Notes: generated by a model from the letters alone, not told the origin. A stretch of DNA of 46,255 bases from Pseudotabrizicola sp. (GCF_030656345.1 NZ_JAUSNR010000030.1:1-46255); one strand, 5' to 3'. Shown: positions 1 through 8,297, numbered from the stretch's first letter. Translations and numbers: made by a program.

Positions 1-139
1 CCGCCATCTTCCAATACATCAACGGCTTCTATAACCCGCGCCGTCGGCACTCAGCATTGGGAGGCAAAAGCCCCTTGGCCTTCGAACGTCAAGTGGCCTA
101 AACGAGGACTGGGAGCGGCACAAATACGTGACAAGACCA
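1..139 (+). mobile_element. IS3-type insertion sequence, partial right end
   Basis: These 139 bases are an exact inverted copy of 46116-46254. They hold the last codons of an IS3-type transposase and a 38-base non-coding tail. Read inward, the IS terminus begins TGGTCTTGTCACG, and the TG start is usual for IS3 ends. Identity to the other copy stops at base 140, which fixes the boundary. The rest of the element lies outside the window. Only one end is present, so a target-site duplication cannot be tested. Confidence 0.85.
3..101 (+). CDS. IS3-family transposase (OrfB), C-terminal fragment
   Basis: This open frame enters from the left edge and ends at TAA (99-101). It supplies 32 residues, including the stretch YINGFYNPRRRHSALGG followed by SPLAFE. 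That stretch is the recognisable tail of IS3-family OrfB, just after the last acidic residue of the DDE integrase core. OrfB carries out strand transfer of the element. Family assignment is secure, but the exact IS group cannot be named from so short a tail. The same 32 codons occur on the opposite strand at the right edge of the window. Confidence 0.85.
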   Translation, partial: AIFQYINGFYNPRRRHSALGGKSPLAFERQVA

Positions 140-410
140 CACCACTATTTGCTGCACAGCCACTGCCCCTGAGCCCCCTGCTCTCAAGAGCCACAACAGC
201 CCCCTGAGGCCGCCGGACGCGCCTTTGGGGATCAACCAGGTCTCTTCGGTGACAGCCTGCCGGACGGCTGCAGTTCGGTCCGATGCTGACTGCAGCCGGG
301 AAGCGACCATGACGCTTCCAGCGCCAGATGCTGTCGGTGGAAACGCCGTAGCGCTCAGCGACTTGTTCGACTGAAAGGTAAAGGGTTTCGGGCTTGATGT
401 TGGCATTCAT
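140..410 (-). pseudogene. AlpA/excisionase-like HTH gene, frameshifted and cut by IS
   Basis: The gene starts at ATG 410, with GGAGATG a few bases upstream as a possible ribosome site. The first 38 or so residues (LSVEQVAERYGVSTDSIWRW, then RFPAAVSIGPNCSR) match the winged-helix DNA-binding fold of AlpA and excisionase-type regulators of mobile elements. After CSR the expected WRLSD-like strand is missing from this frame. Related pieces (GRLS, then EETW) appear in the other two frames, which suggests at least one indel. The frame then runs into the IS at 139. The gene sits about 220 bases downstream of tRNA-Ser on the same strand, as island-borne regulators often do. It is probably not functional. 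Confidence 0.6.
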
Positions 411-630
411 GTGTCTGCATCTCCTGATATGTGGCGCGAACTGTTCACGCCACTTATCGCCTTTACGCAGGACATCAGAATCTGTCGCTTGGCATTTTCG
501 AAAAAAGAACGCTGACGACGAAAAAGATCCCAGCTTGAGATCAAGCGACACAAGAATGTTGGTAGCTATGTTGGTTCAAATCCGAAGATCTTCAAATTTT
601 TCAACAAAATCAATAACATATCAGGTTATG
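411..630. other. AT-rich spacer between tRNA-Ser and the AlpA-like remnant
   Basis: I see no gene here. The part nearest the tRNA is markedly richer in A and T than the chromosome around it and contains the palindrome GAAGATCTTC. It lies immediately 3' of the tRNA, where integrated elements attach. I found no second copy of the tRNA 3' end in the window, so no attachment repeat can be shown. Confidence 0.5.
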
Positions 631-720
631 TGGCGGACAGTGAGGGATTCGAACCCTCGAGACGGTTCCCCGCCTACACACTTTCCAGGCGTGCGCCTTC
701 GACCACTCGGCCAACTGTCC
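631..720 (-). tRNA. tRNA-Ser (anticodon GGA), CCA encoded
   Basis: Read on the minus strand from 720, the acceptor stem GGACAGT pairs with ACTGTCC. A D-arm follows, then an anticodon arm with loop CTGGAAA (anticodon GGA, reading UCC). There is a long variable arm typical of class II serine tRNAs, the T-arm GAGGG-TTCGAAT-CCCTC, discriminator G and an encoded CCA. The total of 90 bases fits a serine tRNA. Its 3' end faces the AT-rich spacer and the excisionase-like remnant, so it is a probable integration site. Confidence 0.95.
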
Positions 721-729
721 GTGGCGGTG

Positions 730-758
730 TCTTAATCGCGACTGGAACAAAGATGCAA
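730..758 (-). promoter_or_regulatory. Probable sigma-70 promoter of tRNA-Ser
   Basis: On the minus strand TTGCAT (758-753) and TTAAGA (735-730) are separated by exactly 17 bases and lie just upstream of the tRNA. The site falls inside the 3' end of the preceding small gene. This is a sequence match only. Confidence 0.45.
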
Positions 759-1040
759 GAGCGGAATTCCTGAAACGGGATGTGTTTCTGCTTTGGCAAG
801 CATCTCGGCCCGCGGTGACGGTGCGGCCCGGCTTTCTACGACATGCAGATCCGTGCACAGCCGGTCGCTGCCGTGTCGTTCCGTCCGGAAGGCCACAACA
901 TCACCAACCTGAACCTCGAGCATGGGATTGCGCCAGGCGGTGGCCCCCGAGGCGATACCCAGCTCTTTTGAATCGTCGCACCAGATGATGGCGCGAAACG
1001 ATGACGGGGAATACCAGATCACCACTCCATGCATGCTCAT
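732..1040 (-). CDS. Small cold-shock-domain-like protein
   Basis: The 102-residue protein begins MSMHGVVIWYSPSSFRAIIW and includes GDVVAFRTE about 50 residues in. This pattern (G-V-x-W-Y, then I-x-W-x-D, then a GD-V-x-F strand) resembles a divergent cold-shock OB fold, which binds single-stranded nucleic acid. The usual RNP motifs are not conserved, so nucleic-acid binding is inference. GGAGA lies seven bases before ATG 1040; a second ATG six bases inside is possible. The C-terminal 30 residues look unstructured and overlap the tRNA-Ser promoter. I think it is a real gene because of the ribosome site and the conserved-looking core, but I do not recognise a named family. Confidence 0.5.
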   Translation of the reverse strand: MSMHGVVIWYSPSSFRAIIWCDDSKELGIASGATAWRNPMLEVQVGDVVAFRTERHGSDRLCTDLHVVESRAAPSPRAEMLAKAETHPVSGIPLLHLCSSRD

Positions 1041-1336
1041 CAGACGGTCTCCGTGGATCAGCGCTTTCAGTCAACATGTCGTTGGTCAGATTCCCGGGCG
1101 CAAGAATGAATGTAAACATTCCCAAGGCTGTGGCAGCAAAGATGCTGTACGCATCGGCCGGAATATGTTGCGAAACCATTTTCGCCGTATCTGCTCGGCC
1201 CTGCATCACAGAGCGGACAGGCCGGCGCAGTCCCGGACACGGGGATGGCACAACATGAGGGACCACAACGCGCGCCGGTCGGGCGGGAAAGATACCGTGC
1301 CGGTCGGTGCGCAACCGGCTGTAGCGCCCGCCGCTG
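1041..1336. other. Intergenic region, no convincing gene
   Basis: A minus-strand frame here encodes a hydrophobic stretch (AYSIFAATALGMFTFILAPG). It has no stop before it runs deep into the next gene, so it would overlap that gene by well over 100 bases. It may be the remains of a small membrane protein, but I cannot support it. No hairpin terminator stands out. Confidence 0.4.
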
Positions 1337-2056
1337 TCAGCTTCCCAGCGTCAGGGTCACGCGGCGGTTCTGCCGTCCTTTTTTCTCGATCTTGCTGATC
1401 TCGACCTGCCCGACCTCGCCGGTCCGGGCGACGTGGGTGCCGCCGCAGGGTTGCAGGTCCACCGGCACCGTGCCCTGCCCGATCCGCACCAGCCGCACCC
1501 GGCCCTGCCCCATCGGCGGCATGACCGACATGGTCTTGACCAGCCCCGGATTGGCCAGCAGGTCCTCATCCGTGATCCACTCATCGGTGACCGGCAGATC
1601 GCGGTCGATCAGGTCCGACAGCGCCGCCGACAGCGCCGCCAGATCGGCCGGCGGCTCGGGCATGTCAAAATCCAGCCGTCCGCGCTCTGCCCCGATCTGG
1701 CCGCCGGTCACCGCCAGGGGGATCACCACCGACAACAGGTGCAGCGCCGTGTGCATCCGCATGTGACGGTGCCTGCGGGTCCAGTCCAGCCGCTGGGTCA
1801 GTTCTGTGCCCACCGGCGGCAGGGCCAGCGGTTCGGACGGCACCAGCGCCACCTGCCCGCCCTCGACCTTGACGGCGGTTGCGATGGTCAGACGCCCGCC
1901 CTGCCAGTCAACCCAGCCGGAATCGCCGGGCTGACCGCCCCCTGTGGGGTAGAACACCGTCCGGTCGATCAGAATGCCGCCTTCGGGCGTGTGGCCAGTC
2001 ACGCGGGACGTGGTTTGCTGGCAATAGGCATCATCGCGGAACAGCAGGTCTGTCAT
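1337..2056 (-). CDS. alaX: Alanyl-tRNA editing protein AlaX (AlaX-M type)
   Basis: A stand-alone trans-editing enzyme that hydrolyses Ser-tRNA(Ala) or Gly-tRNA(Ala), protecting translation from alanyl-tRNA synthetase errors. The 239 residues carry both zinc-binding motifs of the family: HTALH (His102, His106) and CGGTH (Cys204, His208). A GGG-rich turn before the first motif (PTGGGQPGD, residues 37-45) is typical of AlaX-M proteins, which have the small beta-barrel N-domain. It starts two bases after the stop of the mechanosensitive channel gene, so it is the last gene of a cysK-mscS-alaX operon. Confidence in family and function is high. Confidence 0.93.
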   Translation of the reverse strand: MTDLLFRDDAYCQQTTSRVTGHTPEGGILIDRTVFYPTGGGQPGDSGWVDWQGGRLTIATAVKVEGGQVALVPSEPLALPPVGTELTQRLDWTRRHRHMRMHTALHLLSVVIPLAVTGGQIGAERGRLDFDMPEPPADLAALSAALSDLIDRDLPVTDEWITDEDLLANPGLVKTMSVMPPMGQGRVRLVRIGQGTVPVDLQPCGGTHVARTGEVGQVEISKIEKKGRQNRRVTLTLGS

Positions 2057-2058
2057 GA

Positions 2059-4614
2059 TCAGGTCTCCCCCTTGCCCGCATCGCCCAGACCTTCGCCCGG
2101 CGACTGGTCGCGCGGCAGCGGCCCGGGCGGCTTTGGCTCCGGCGCGCTGTCTTTGGCTGTCGTACCGTCTGCCTTGGCGTCTGCCTCAGCGGCGACGCCC
2201 CCGCCCTGCAGCATGCGCAACAGTCCGGCAATCTCGGTCGCGTTGCGGATGGTGACATCCGACTGCGCGAAGGGAATTTCGATCCCCTCTTCGGCAAAGC
2301 GCTTTGCGATCTGATGGTTGATCTCACTGCGGACCGACAGCGAGAAGTTCACGTCCCGCAGGATCACCCGGATTTCGAAATTCATCGAATCCGCGCCGAA
2401 GGCCATGAACACGACCATCGGCGGCGGGTTCAGAATGGCAAGCGGCTGCGCTTCTGCAATCTCTTGCAGCACCCGGGTCACCTTGCGGGTGTCTGACCCG
2501 TAGGCCACCCCGACTGGCACGATCAACCGGCCCGACAGGTTGAAATGGGTCCAGTTGGTGACCTGCCCCGCCACCAGATCGGTGTTGGGCACAATCACAT
2601 CGGTGCGGTCAAAGGTCTCGATCCGGGTCGAGCGGACCGAGATCGACTTGACCTTGCCCTGCACGCCGCCAACCTCGATCCAGTCGCCCTCGCTCACCGG
2701 GCGTTCGATCAGCAGGATGATGCCGGACACGAAGTTCGACACGATGTTCTGCAGACCAAACCCGATGCCGACCGACAGGGCACCGGCCACAATCGCCAGC
2801 CCTGACAGATCAATCCCGGCAGAGTTAATCGCGATCAGCCCGGCCAGAAACACCCCCACATAACCCGCGCCGGATATCACCGCATTGCGTGCGCCCTGAT
2901 CCAGACTGGTGCGCGGCAGGATAGACCCGCGCAACGCGCCCTGAAACAGCCGGGTGACCATGATGCCTAGGCCAAACAGCACCGCGAAATACAGGAAATC
3001 CGTGGGCGAGATCCGGGTCTCGCCCAGCGTGAAGCCTTCGCGCAACCGCGTCCACATCTCGGTCAGATCGGCCAGCCGCGCGCCCCAGATCAGCGCGAAC
3101 ACCGGCAGGGCGGCCAGCACCAGACCAAAGCCCACCAGCACCGGCACCAGCGCATTGCGCGCGCCTTCGTCGTTGCGGATGATCACGGCGTAAACGTCTG
3201 TGACCACGATCTGCAGGATATAGACCAGCCCCAGCAACCCCAGAGAGGTTGCCGCCGGAAACACCATCGCCTCGGCCGCCGGAATATAGCCGATCGCCGC
3301 CAGCAGCGGCGAGACCACGCCGATCAGAACCGCGCCACGCCCCAGCAGCGAGACGATGCGGTTGCGGAACCCCACCTCATCATCTGCCGCAGTGTCGGGG
3401 CCATCGGTCTGGCGGATCAGCTGGCCGATCCGCACCAGCAAGACCGCCGCGACGAGGATGACCGGAAAGGCCAGGACCCCGCGCGCCGCCTCGGACAGGG
3501 TCAGGTGATCCACCATCGCCAGACGCAAGGCGTTGACCGCCAGCAAGATGCCATAAAGCGCGGTCATCAGGCGCCCCTCGGCCCGGCCCTCGTCGCTCAG
3601 CTTGATCGGCAGGAAATCATGATCGCGCGGGAACAGCTGCGCGCCCAGCCAGACGGCGGTGAACAGCAGGATGCCAGCGGCGGGAAGCGCCTCCAGCAAG
3701 ACGGTGCCGTTGATCCCGAACATCCCCGTCAGGCGCAGCGCATGCGACAGGGCAATCACGCCCACGCCCGGGGCCACGATCTGCCCCAGCGACAGCACAA
3801 GCATCGCCACCCGCACGCCCCGCACCGACCAGCGTTTCTTGATCCGTGCCACCAGCCGTTCAACCATCGGCCTGCCGCGCCAGATCAGCAGAATGCTTGT
3901 CAGCAAAAGCAGGGCGATGGCAGGCAGGTTGTTCACCAGCGTTTCATTCGCGGCGGGCGTCGACCAGCGCCGCTTCGTCTCGGCCCAGATGCCCGAGGTC
4001 ACCCCGGTGACGACGCGCGCCGCCTCGGGCCAGTTGGCCGGGTTCATCGGCGTGGGGTAGAGTTGCAGCAATGCGTCGGCCTGCCGCTCGCGCAGGGTGC
4101 GGTCGATTTCCGCGATCAGCCCGTCAGCGCGCCGGTACGCCTCTTCCGCCGCGATGCCCGGGGCCTGCAGGCGCACAAGCTGGCCATTCAGTTCCGCCCG
4201 CCGCGCCGCAATCTCATCCGCTTCGGTCTGGCCCTCTGCGGGGGCGGGACCAAGCGCTGTGATCTGTTGGCGCAGGGTGGCAATCCGCGCCGAATTGGTG
4301 CCTTGCGCCACCAGCAGCGATGACCGCCACTCGACCAGCTGCGCGCGCAACGCATCCAGCCCGGCGGCAGAGGCCGCAGTGTCCTCCAGTGCCGTTTCGG
4401 CCTGCGCGGCAACCGCTTCCCACGTGGGGTAGTCCAGTTCCTGTTCTGCCGGCACGCCAGGCACTGCTGCGGGTGCGCCCGGCTGCGAAGGGCCAGCGGC
4501 GGTCGGTGCCCCGGGCGTGGGCCCCGACTGGGCCAGGGACAGCGCAGGGGCGACAGCCAGCAGCAGCGCCAGGATCAGCGCGCGTGGCAGACCAGAACGG
4601 GGCAAAAGGCTCAT
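2059..4614 (-). CDS. Large MscS-family mechanosensitive channel (MscK-like)
   Basis: An 851-residue inner-membrane channel of the MscS superfamily, expected to release solutes on hypo-osmotic shock. A signal peptide (about residues 1-28) leads into a proline/alanine-rich linker, then a periplasmic helical region (about 65-200, DUF3772-like). Many hydrophobic segments follow from about residue 240. Near residue 600 come the pore helix and beta-domain (GLAIVAGALSVGIGFGLQNI, then NFVSGIILLIERP and GDWIEVGGVQGKV), which are the MscS hallmark. The acidic/proline-rich C-terminus is probably disordered. ATG 4614 overlaps the cysK stop by four bases, which implies translational coupling. Small MscS proteins have about 280 residues, so this is the long, MscK-like class. 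Confidence 0.9.
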   Translation of the reverse strand: MSLLPRSGLPRALILALLLAVAPALSLAQSGPTPGAPTAAGPSQPGAPAAVPGVPAEQELDYPTWEAVAAQAETALEDTAASAAGLDALRAQLVEWRSSLLVAQGTNSARIATLRQQITALGPAPAEGQTEADEIAARRAELNGQLVRLQAPGIAAEEAYRRADGLIAEIDRTLRERQADALLQLYPTPMNPANWPEAARVVTGVTSGIWAETKRRWSTPAANETLVNNLPAIALLLLTSILLIWRGRPMVERLVARIKKRWSVRGVRVAMLVLSLGQIVAPGVGVIALSHALRLTGMFGINGTVLLEALPAAGILLFTAVWLGAQLFPRDHDFLPIKLSDEGRAEGRLMTALYGILLAVNALRLAMVDHLTLSEAARGVLAFPVILVAAVLLVRIGQLIRQTDGPDTAADDEVGFRNRIVSLLGRGAVLIGVVSPLLAAIGYIPAAEAMVFPAATSLGLLGLVYILQIVVTDVYAVIIRNDEGARNALVPVLVGFGLVLAALPVFALIWGARLADLTEMWTRLREGFTLGETRISPTDFLYFAVLFGLGIMVTRLFQGALRGSILPRTSLDQGARNAVISGAGYVGVFLAGLIAINSAGIDLSGLAIVAGALSVGIGFGLQNIVSNFVSGIILLIERPVSEGDWIEVGGVQGKVKSISVRSTRIETFDRTDVIVPNTDLVAGQVTNWTHFNLSGRLIVPVGVAYGSDTRKVTRVLQEIAEAQPLAILNPPPMVVFMAFGADSMNFEIRVILRDVNFSLSVRSEINHQIAKRFAEEGIEIPFAQSDVTIRNATEIAGLLRMLQGGGVAAEADAKADGTTAKDSAPEPKPPGPLPRDQSPGEGLGDAGKGET

Positions 4615-5645
4615 GCGTCTTCAAACACGCTGGGCAAGGCTTTGGGGGCCTGATCCAGCCAGAGCGGCACCGGCAGACCCTTTTCCTTGAGGAAGGCCGG
4701 GTTATACAGCTTGGACTGATAGCGGTTGCCGTAATCGCACAGGATGGTCACGATGGTGTGCCCCGGTCCCATTTCCTGCGCCATGCGCATCGCACCCGCG
4801 ATGTTGATGCCCGACGATCCGCCAAGGCAGATCCCCTCTTCCTCCAGCATGTCAAACACCAGCGGCAGCGCCTCGGCATCCGGGATGCGATAGCTGAAAT
4901 CGGGGGTGAAACCTTCAAGGTTGGCGGTGATCCGCCCCTGCCCGATGCCTTCGGTAATGCTGGTGCCGGGGCTTTCCAGCTTGCCGGTGGTGTAGAACGC
5001 ATGCAGCGCCGCCCCCTCGGGGTCAGCCAGCCCGATTTTCACCCCTTTGGGTTGCAACGCCATGCCCACACCCGCCAGAGTGCCCCCCGACCCCACCGCG
5101 CAGATGAACCCGTCAACGCGGCCCCCGGTCTGATCCCAGATTTCCGGCCCCGTCGTTTCAACATGCGCCAGACGGTTGGCCACATTGTCAAACTGATTGG
5201 CCCAGATCGCGCCATTGGGTTCGGTCCGCGCCAAAGCCTCGGCCAGACGGCCGGAATAGCGCACATAGTTGTTGGGGTTGCGGTAAGGCGCGGCAGGCAC
5301 CTGCACCAGTTCCGCCCCCGCCAGCCGCAGCATGTCTTTCTTTTCCTGCGATTGCGTTTCTGGAATGACGATCACAGTCTTGAACCCCATCGACGCGCCC
5401 ACCAGCGCCAGACCAATGCCGGTGTTGCCCGCCGTGCCCTCGACAATGGTGCCGCCCGGTTTCAGATCGCCCCGCGCCACCGCATCACGGATGATATACA
5501 GCGCGGCGCGGTCCTTGACCGACTGGCCGGGGTTCAGAAATTCGCATTTGCCCAGGATGGTGCAGCCCGTCATCTCGGACGCACGCTTGAGCTTGAGCAG
5601 CGGGGTGTTGCCGATGGTATCGGCAAGATCGGAATGAATGCGCAT
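4611..5645 (-). CDS. cysK: Cysteine synthase A (O-acetylserine sulfhydrylase)
   Basis: A PLP enzyme making cysteine from O-acetylserine and sulfide. The 344 residues show the PLP lysine in NPGQSVKDRA (Lys44), the substrate loop EGTAGNTGIG, the phosphate-binding GSGGTLAG and the C-terminal GGSSGINI. I chose ATG 5645 (MRIHSDLADT) over an earlier in-frame start because GAGGG lies six bases upstream and alignable sequence begins there. It opens the cysK-mscS-alaX operon. In Rhodobacter sphaeroides a cysK is known next to trgAB as a tellurite-resistance locus. Here trgAB is about 13 kb away, so the link, if any, has been broken by rearrangement. Confidence 0.95.
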   Translation of the reverse strand: MRIHSDLADTIGNTPLLKLKRASEMTGCTILGKCEFLNPGQSVKDRAALYIIRDAVARGDLKPGGTIVEGTAGNTGIGLALVGASMGFKTVIVIPETQSQEKKDMLRLAGAELVQVPAAPYRNPNNYVRYSGRLAEALARTEPNGAIWANQFDNVANRLAHVETTGPEIWDQTGGRVDGFICAVGSGGTLAGVGMALQPKGVKIGLADPEGAALHAFYTTGKLESPGTSITEGIGQGRITANLEGFTPDFSYRIPDAEALPLVFDMLEEEGICLGGSSGINIAGAMRMAQEMGPGHTIVTILCDYGNRYQSKLYNPAFLKEKGLPVPLWLDQAPKALPSVFEDA

Positions 5646-5783
5646 GTTCGGCCCTCTTGTCCTTTGCCTTATGTGTAGGCAAGTCACGCGCCAACCTCAA
5701 GCTGCGCCGCACAGGGGCTGACGCGAAAGAGAACAGCGCGCACCTTGTAACGGGTGCGCGCTGTGCAGGCCGGGGCCTCCGGC

Positions 5784-5807
5784 GGGAGTATTTCAGAAAG
5801 GTGCAAG
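5784..5807 (+). repeat. Dispersed 9-5-8 intergenic element, GTGCAA type
   Basis: GGAGTATTT, five variable bases, then AGGTGCAA. It lies downstream of the aminotransferase (minus strand) and upstream of cysK. It belongs to a family of nine copies in this window that share the same block spacing. Confidence 0.6.
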
Positions 5808-5834
5808 CCCATGGGCGTGCGCCTGTCTCACACG

Positions 5835-7229
5835 TCAGGCCGAAACCATCAGCCCGTCGGCCTTCAGGCCCGCATAGCATTCATCCAGGCTGGTTGTGGC
5901 GCGGTCGATCAGGATGTCGATCTCTTCCGTGGTGATCACCAGCGGCGGCGAGATGATCATCCGGTCGCCGACATGGCGCATGATCAGGTTGTTGGCAAAG
6001 CACCGCTCGCGGCAGCGGAAGCCCACGGTGCCCTGCTCGCCGGGGAATTTGGCGCGTTTGGCCTTGTCCGGCGTCAGCGCGATAGAGCCCATCAGGCCCA
6101 CCAGCTTTGCCTCGCCCACCAGCGGATGATCTGCCAAAGCATCCCAGCGCTGTTTCAGGTAAGGGTGCGCCACGTCGCGCACATGCTCGACCACATGCTC
6201 ATCCTGCAGGATGCGCAGGTTCTCCAACGCCACCGCCGCCGCGACCGGATGGCCGCTGTAGGTATAGCCGTGGAAGAACTCGCCGCCCTCGGCAATGGTC
6301 GCCGCCACCTCGTCACAGACGATCGAGCCGCCGATCGGCTGATAGCCCGAGGACAGGCCCTTGGCGATGGTCATGATATGCGGCTTGATGCCAAAGGTCT
6401 GGCTGCCGAACCAGTTGCCGGTGCGGCCAAAGCCGGTGATGACCTCATCCGCGATCAGCAGAATGCCAAATTTGTCGCAGATCCGCTGGATTTCCGGCCA
6501 GTAGGTGGCGGGCGGGATGATCACGCCGCCAGCGCCCTGCACCGGCTCGCCGATAAAGGCGGCAACCTTGTCGGCCCCCAGCTCCAGGATCTTCGCCTCA
6601 AGCTGCTGCGCGCGCTCCAGCCCGAAGGCGTCTTCGTCCATATCGCCGCCATCGCCCCACCAATAGGGCTGGTCGATGTGCACGATGCCGTCGATCATGC
6701 CGCCATGCGCGTGGATCGGGGCCATGCCGCCCAAAGATCCGCCGCCCATGGTCGAGCCGTGATAGCCGTTCTTGCGGCCGATGATGATGCGGCGTTCGGG
6801 CTGGCCCTTCACATCCCAATAGCGCCGGACAAGCCGGATATTGGTGTCATTCGCCTCGGACCCCGAACCTGCAAAGAACACATGGTTCAGATCGCCCGGT
6901 GCCAGTTCGGCGATCTTGGCCGCCAGAGCGATGGCCGGCACATGGGTGGTCTGGAAAAACGTGTTGTAATAGGCAAGCTCTTCCATCTGCCGGGCGGCCA
7001 CTTCGGCCAGTTCCTTGCGACCATAGCCGATGTTCACGCACCACAGACCGGCCATGCCGTCGATGATCCGGTTGCCTTCGGAATCGGTCAGCCAGACGCC
7101 CTTGCCCCTTGTGATGATCCGCGCGCCCTTGGCCGCCAGACCATTGGCATCGGTAAACGGATGCATGTGATGCGCGGCGTCCAGAGCCTGAAGCTCGGCG
7201 GTCGGCAGGTGGTTTGTGATCATGTTCAT
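5835..7229 (-). CDS. Class III (omega) aminotransferase, pyruvate-dependent type
   Basis: A PLP-dependent transaminase of fold type I, class III. It would transfer the amino group of a diamine, beta-alanine-like or other omega-amino compound to pyruvate or a similar keto acid. In the 464 residues I see the PLP lysine in TIAKGLSSGYQPIGG (Lys290), the cofactor-holding DEVITGFGRTG (Asp261), GSGSEANDTN (121-130) and the GLWCVNIGYG segment typical of the putrescine/omega-transaminase group. ATG 7229 is preceded by AAAGGGG at seven bases. The gene lies downstream of a GntR/FCD regulator, with a palindrome in between that also matches the regulator's own upstream region. Substrate is not predictable from sequence alone. 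Confidence 0.9.
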   Translation of the reverse strand: MNMITNHLPTAELQALDAAHHMHPFTDANGLAAKGARIITRGKGVWLTDSEGNRIIDGMAGLWCVNIGYGRKELAEVAARQMEELAYYNTFFQTTHVPAIALAAKIAELAPGDLNHVFFAGSGSEANDTNIRLVRRYWDVKGQPERRIIIGRKNGYHGSTMGGGSLGGMAPIHAHGGMIDGIVHIDQPYWWGDGGDMDEDAFGLERAQQLEAKILELGADKVAAFIGEPVQGAGGVIIPPATYWPEIQRICDKFGILLIADEVITGFGRTGNWFGSQTFGIKPHIMTIAKGLSSGYQPIGGSIVCDEVAATIAEGGEFFHGYTYSGHPVAAAVALENLRILQDEHVVEHVRDVAHPYLKQRWDALADHPLVGEAKLVGLMGSIALTPDKAKRAKFPGEQGTVGFRCRERCFANNLIMRHVGDRMIISPPLVITTEEIDILIDRATTSLDECYAGLKADGLMVSA

Positions 7230-7310
7230 GGCCAAGCCCCTTTCTGAATCAGCAGGGCAACGGGCCCCGGCTTTGGGGCAGGATAGGGTCAATCGCGGCG
7301 CGGTTCAAGA

Positions 7311-7324
7311 AATTTGATCAAATT
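7311..7324. promoter_or_regulatory. Palindromic operator, likely for the adjacent GntR regulator
   Basis: AATTTGATCAAATT is a perfect 14-base palindrome about 80 bases upstream of the aminotransferase start. Its core TGATCAAA recurs upstream of the GntR gene at 8125-8132. FCD-type GntR proteins bind short palindromes of this kind. Confidence 0.6.
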
Positions 7325-7344
7325 ATTTGAGCACGCGCTGCCGC

Positions 7345-7365
7345 TTCATCTTGACCCAAATACTC
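7345..7365 (-). repeat. Dispersed 9-5-8 intergenic element, GATGAA type
   Basis: On the minus strand GAGTATTT, GGGTC, AAGATGAA. It lies between the GntR gene and the aminotransferase and closely matches the copy at 34439-34460. Confidence 0.6.
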
Positions 7366-7410
7366 ACCACGCAACCGCCCGGAAAACCTGCCGCTTGTCG
7401 TGAAGGGCGC

Positions 7411-8070
7411 TCAGAGCCCGCCTTGCGCCAGCGCCAGCTTCACCTGATCCACCCCTTGCGCGATATCGCGTTCGATGGCGTCGCGCAGGCCGCCCGCGTC
7501 GCCTGCGCGCATGGCGGCGAGGGCTTCGGAGTGGCGGTCCGGCAAAGCGTCGCTGCCGAAGCGGGCGCAGACGACGCGCAGCGAGGGGCCGAAGCGCAGC
7601 CACATCGACCGGGCCATGTCGACCAGCACCGGCGCGTCTGATGCCTCGTACAGGCAGAAGTGAAAGGCGTGGTTGGATTGCAGGTAGCCGGGGATATCGC
7701 CCGCGCGGATGGCAAGGTCGACGGTGTTGTCGATGCCTTGCAGCCGGGCGATCAGAGCCGGGGTCAGGTGGGCGGCTGCCATTTCGGCCAGCTTGGGTTC
7801 AATCGTCAGCCGGGCGAAGGCGACCTGATCCAGCACCGCGCCGGTCATGCCGGGCACCGCCACCCGGCGGTTGCCCTGCGGCTCCAGCGCGCCTTCGGCG
7901 GTCAGGCGGCGGATGGCTTCGCGGACCGGGGTCATCCCGGCCCCAAGGTCGGCGATCAAACCCTGAATGGTCACCGCCGCCCCCGGTTCAAGGTGGCCGA
8001 ACAGGATCATGTCGCGCAGCCGCGCATAGGTGACCTCGTGGGTCGGTATCTTCCGGCTGTCCGCGTCCAT
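7411..8070 (-). CDS. GntR-family transcriptional regulator, FCD domain
   Basis: A 219-residue DNA-binding regulator. The N-terminal winged helix (about residues 8-72) contains YARLRDMILFGHLEPGAAV and TPVREAIRRLTAEGALE, the classic GntR pattern. The C-terminal all-helical FCD domain (about 80-210) includes the helix with FHFCLYEAS and the late histidine in PDRHSEALAAMRAGD, which normally bind a metal and a carboxylate effector. It lies directly upstream of the class III aminotransferase on the same strand. TGATCAAA-type sites before both genes suggest that it represses itself and the aminotransferase. The effector is unknown. Confidence 0.92.
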   Translation of the reverse strand: MDADSRKIPTHEVTYARLRDMILFGHLEPGAAVTIQGLIADLGAGMTPVREAIRRLTAEGALEPQGNRRVAVPGMTGAVLDQVAFARLTIEPKLAEMAAAHLTPALIARLQGIDNTVDLAIRAGDIPGYLQSNHAFHFCLYEASDAPVLVDMARSMWLRFGPSLRVVCARFGSDALPDRHSEALAAMRAGDAGGLRDAIERDIAQGVDQVKLALAQGGL

Positions 8071-8124
8071 CAGGCCCCCCGCATTTTGTCCTGTTATGAC
8101 GGGTTCGGCGCAGCAATCAAGTTG

Positions 8125-8132
8125 TGATCAAA
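8125..8132. promoter_or_regulatory. Second TGATCAAA site, upstream of GntR gene
   Basis: TGATCAAA lies about 55 bases before the GntR start and matches half of the palindrome at 7311-7324. It is consistent with autoregulation. This is a single half-site, so weak on its own. Confidence 0.4.
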
Positions 8133-8254
8133 TGCGCGCCGCAGGGCCGGCCCCGGTTCCCCCTGTGTTGCACCGCATCCGGCCCAATGATTTCAAGGAC
8201 TTGGCTTTGGCATTTTAAGGATGGCTTAACTTTTGCCAACCTTTCGCTGCGTCT

Positions 8255-8286
8255 GAAAACCGGGGGCATCCGGCGGATGCCCCCGG
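8255..8286 (-). terminator. Intrinsic terminator of the sugar operon
   Basis: An 11-base perfect stem (arms 8261-8271 and 8275-8285, loop GGC) is followed on the minus strand by GTTTTC. It stands 12 bases after the stop of the last gene of the minus-strand sugar operon. The surrounding 8071-8297 gap holds nothing else besides the GntR upstream region. Confidence 0.65.
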
Positions 8287-8297
8287 CCCGGCAAGGG

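Noticed and set aside
901..1314. Possible small membrane protein with a hydrophobic helix
   Set aside because: The frame has no stop before overlapping the next gene deeply, lacks a ribosome site I can defend, and shows no family resemblance.
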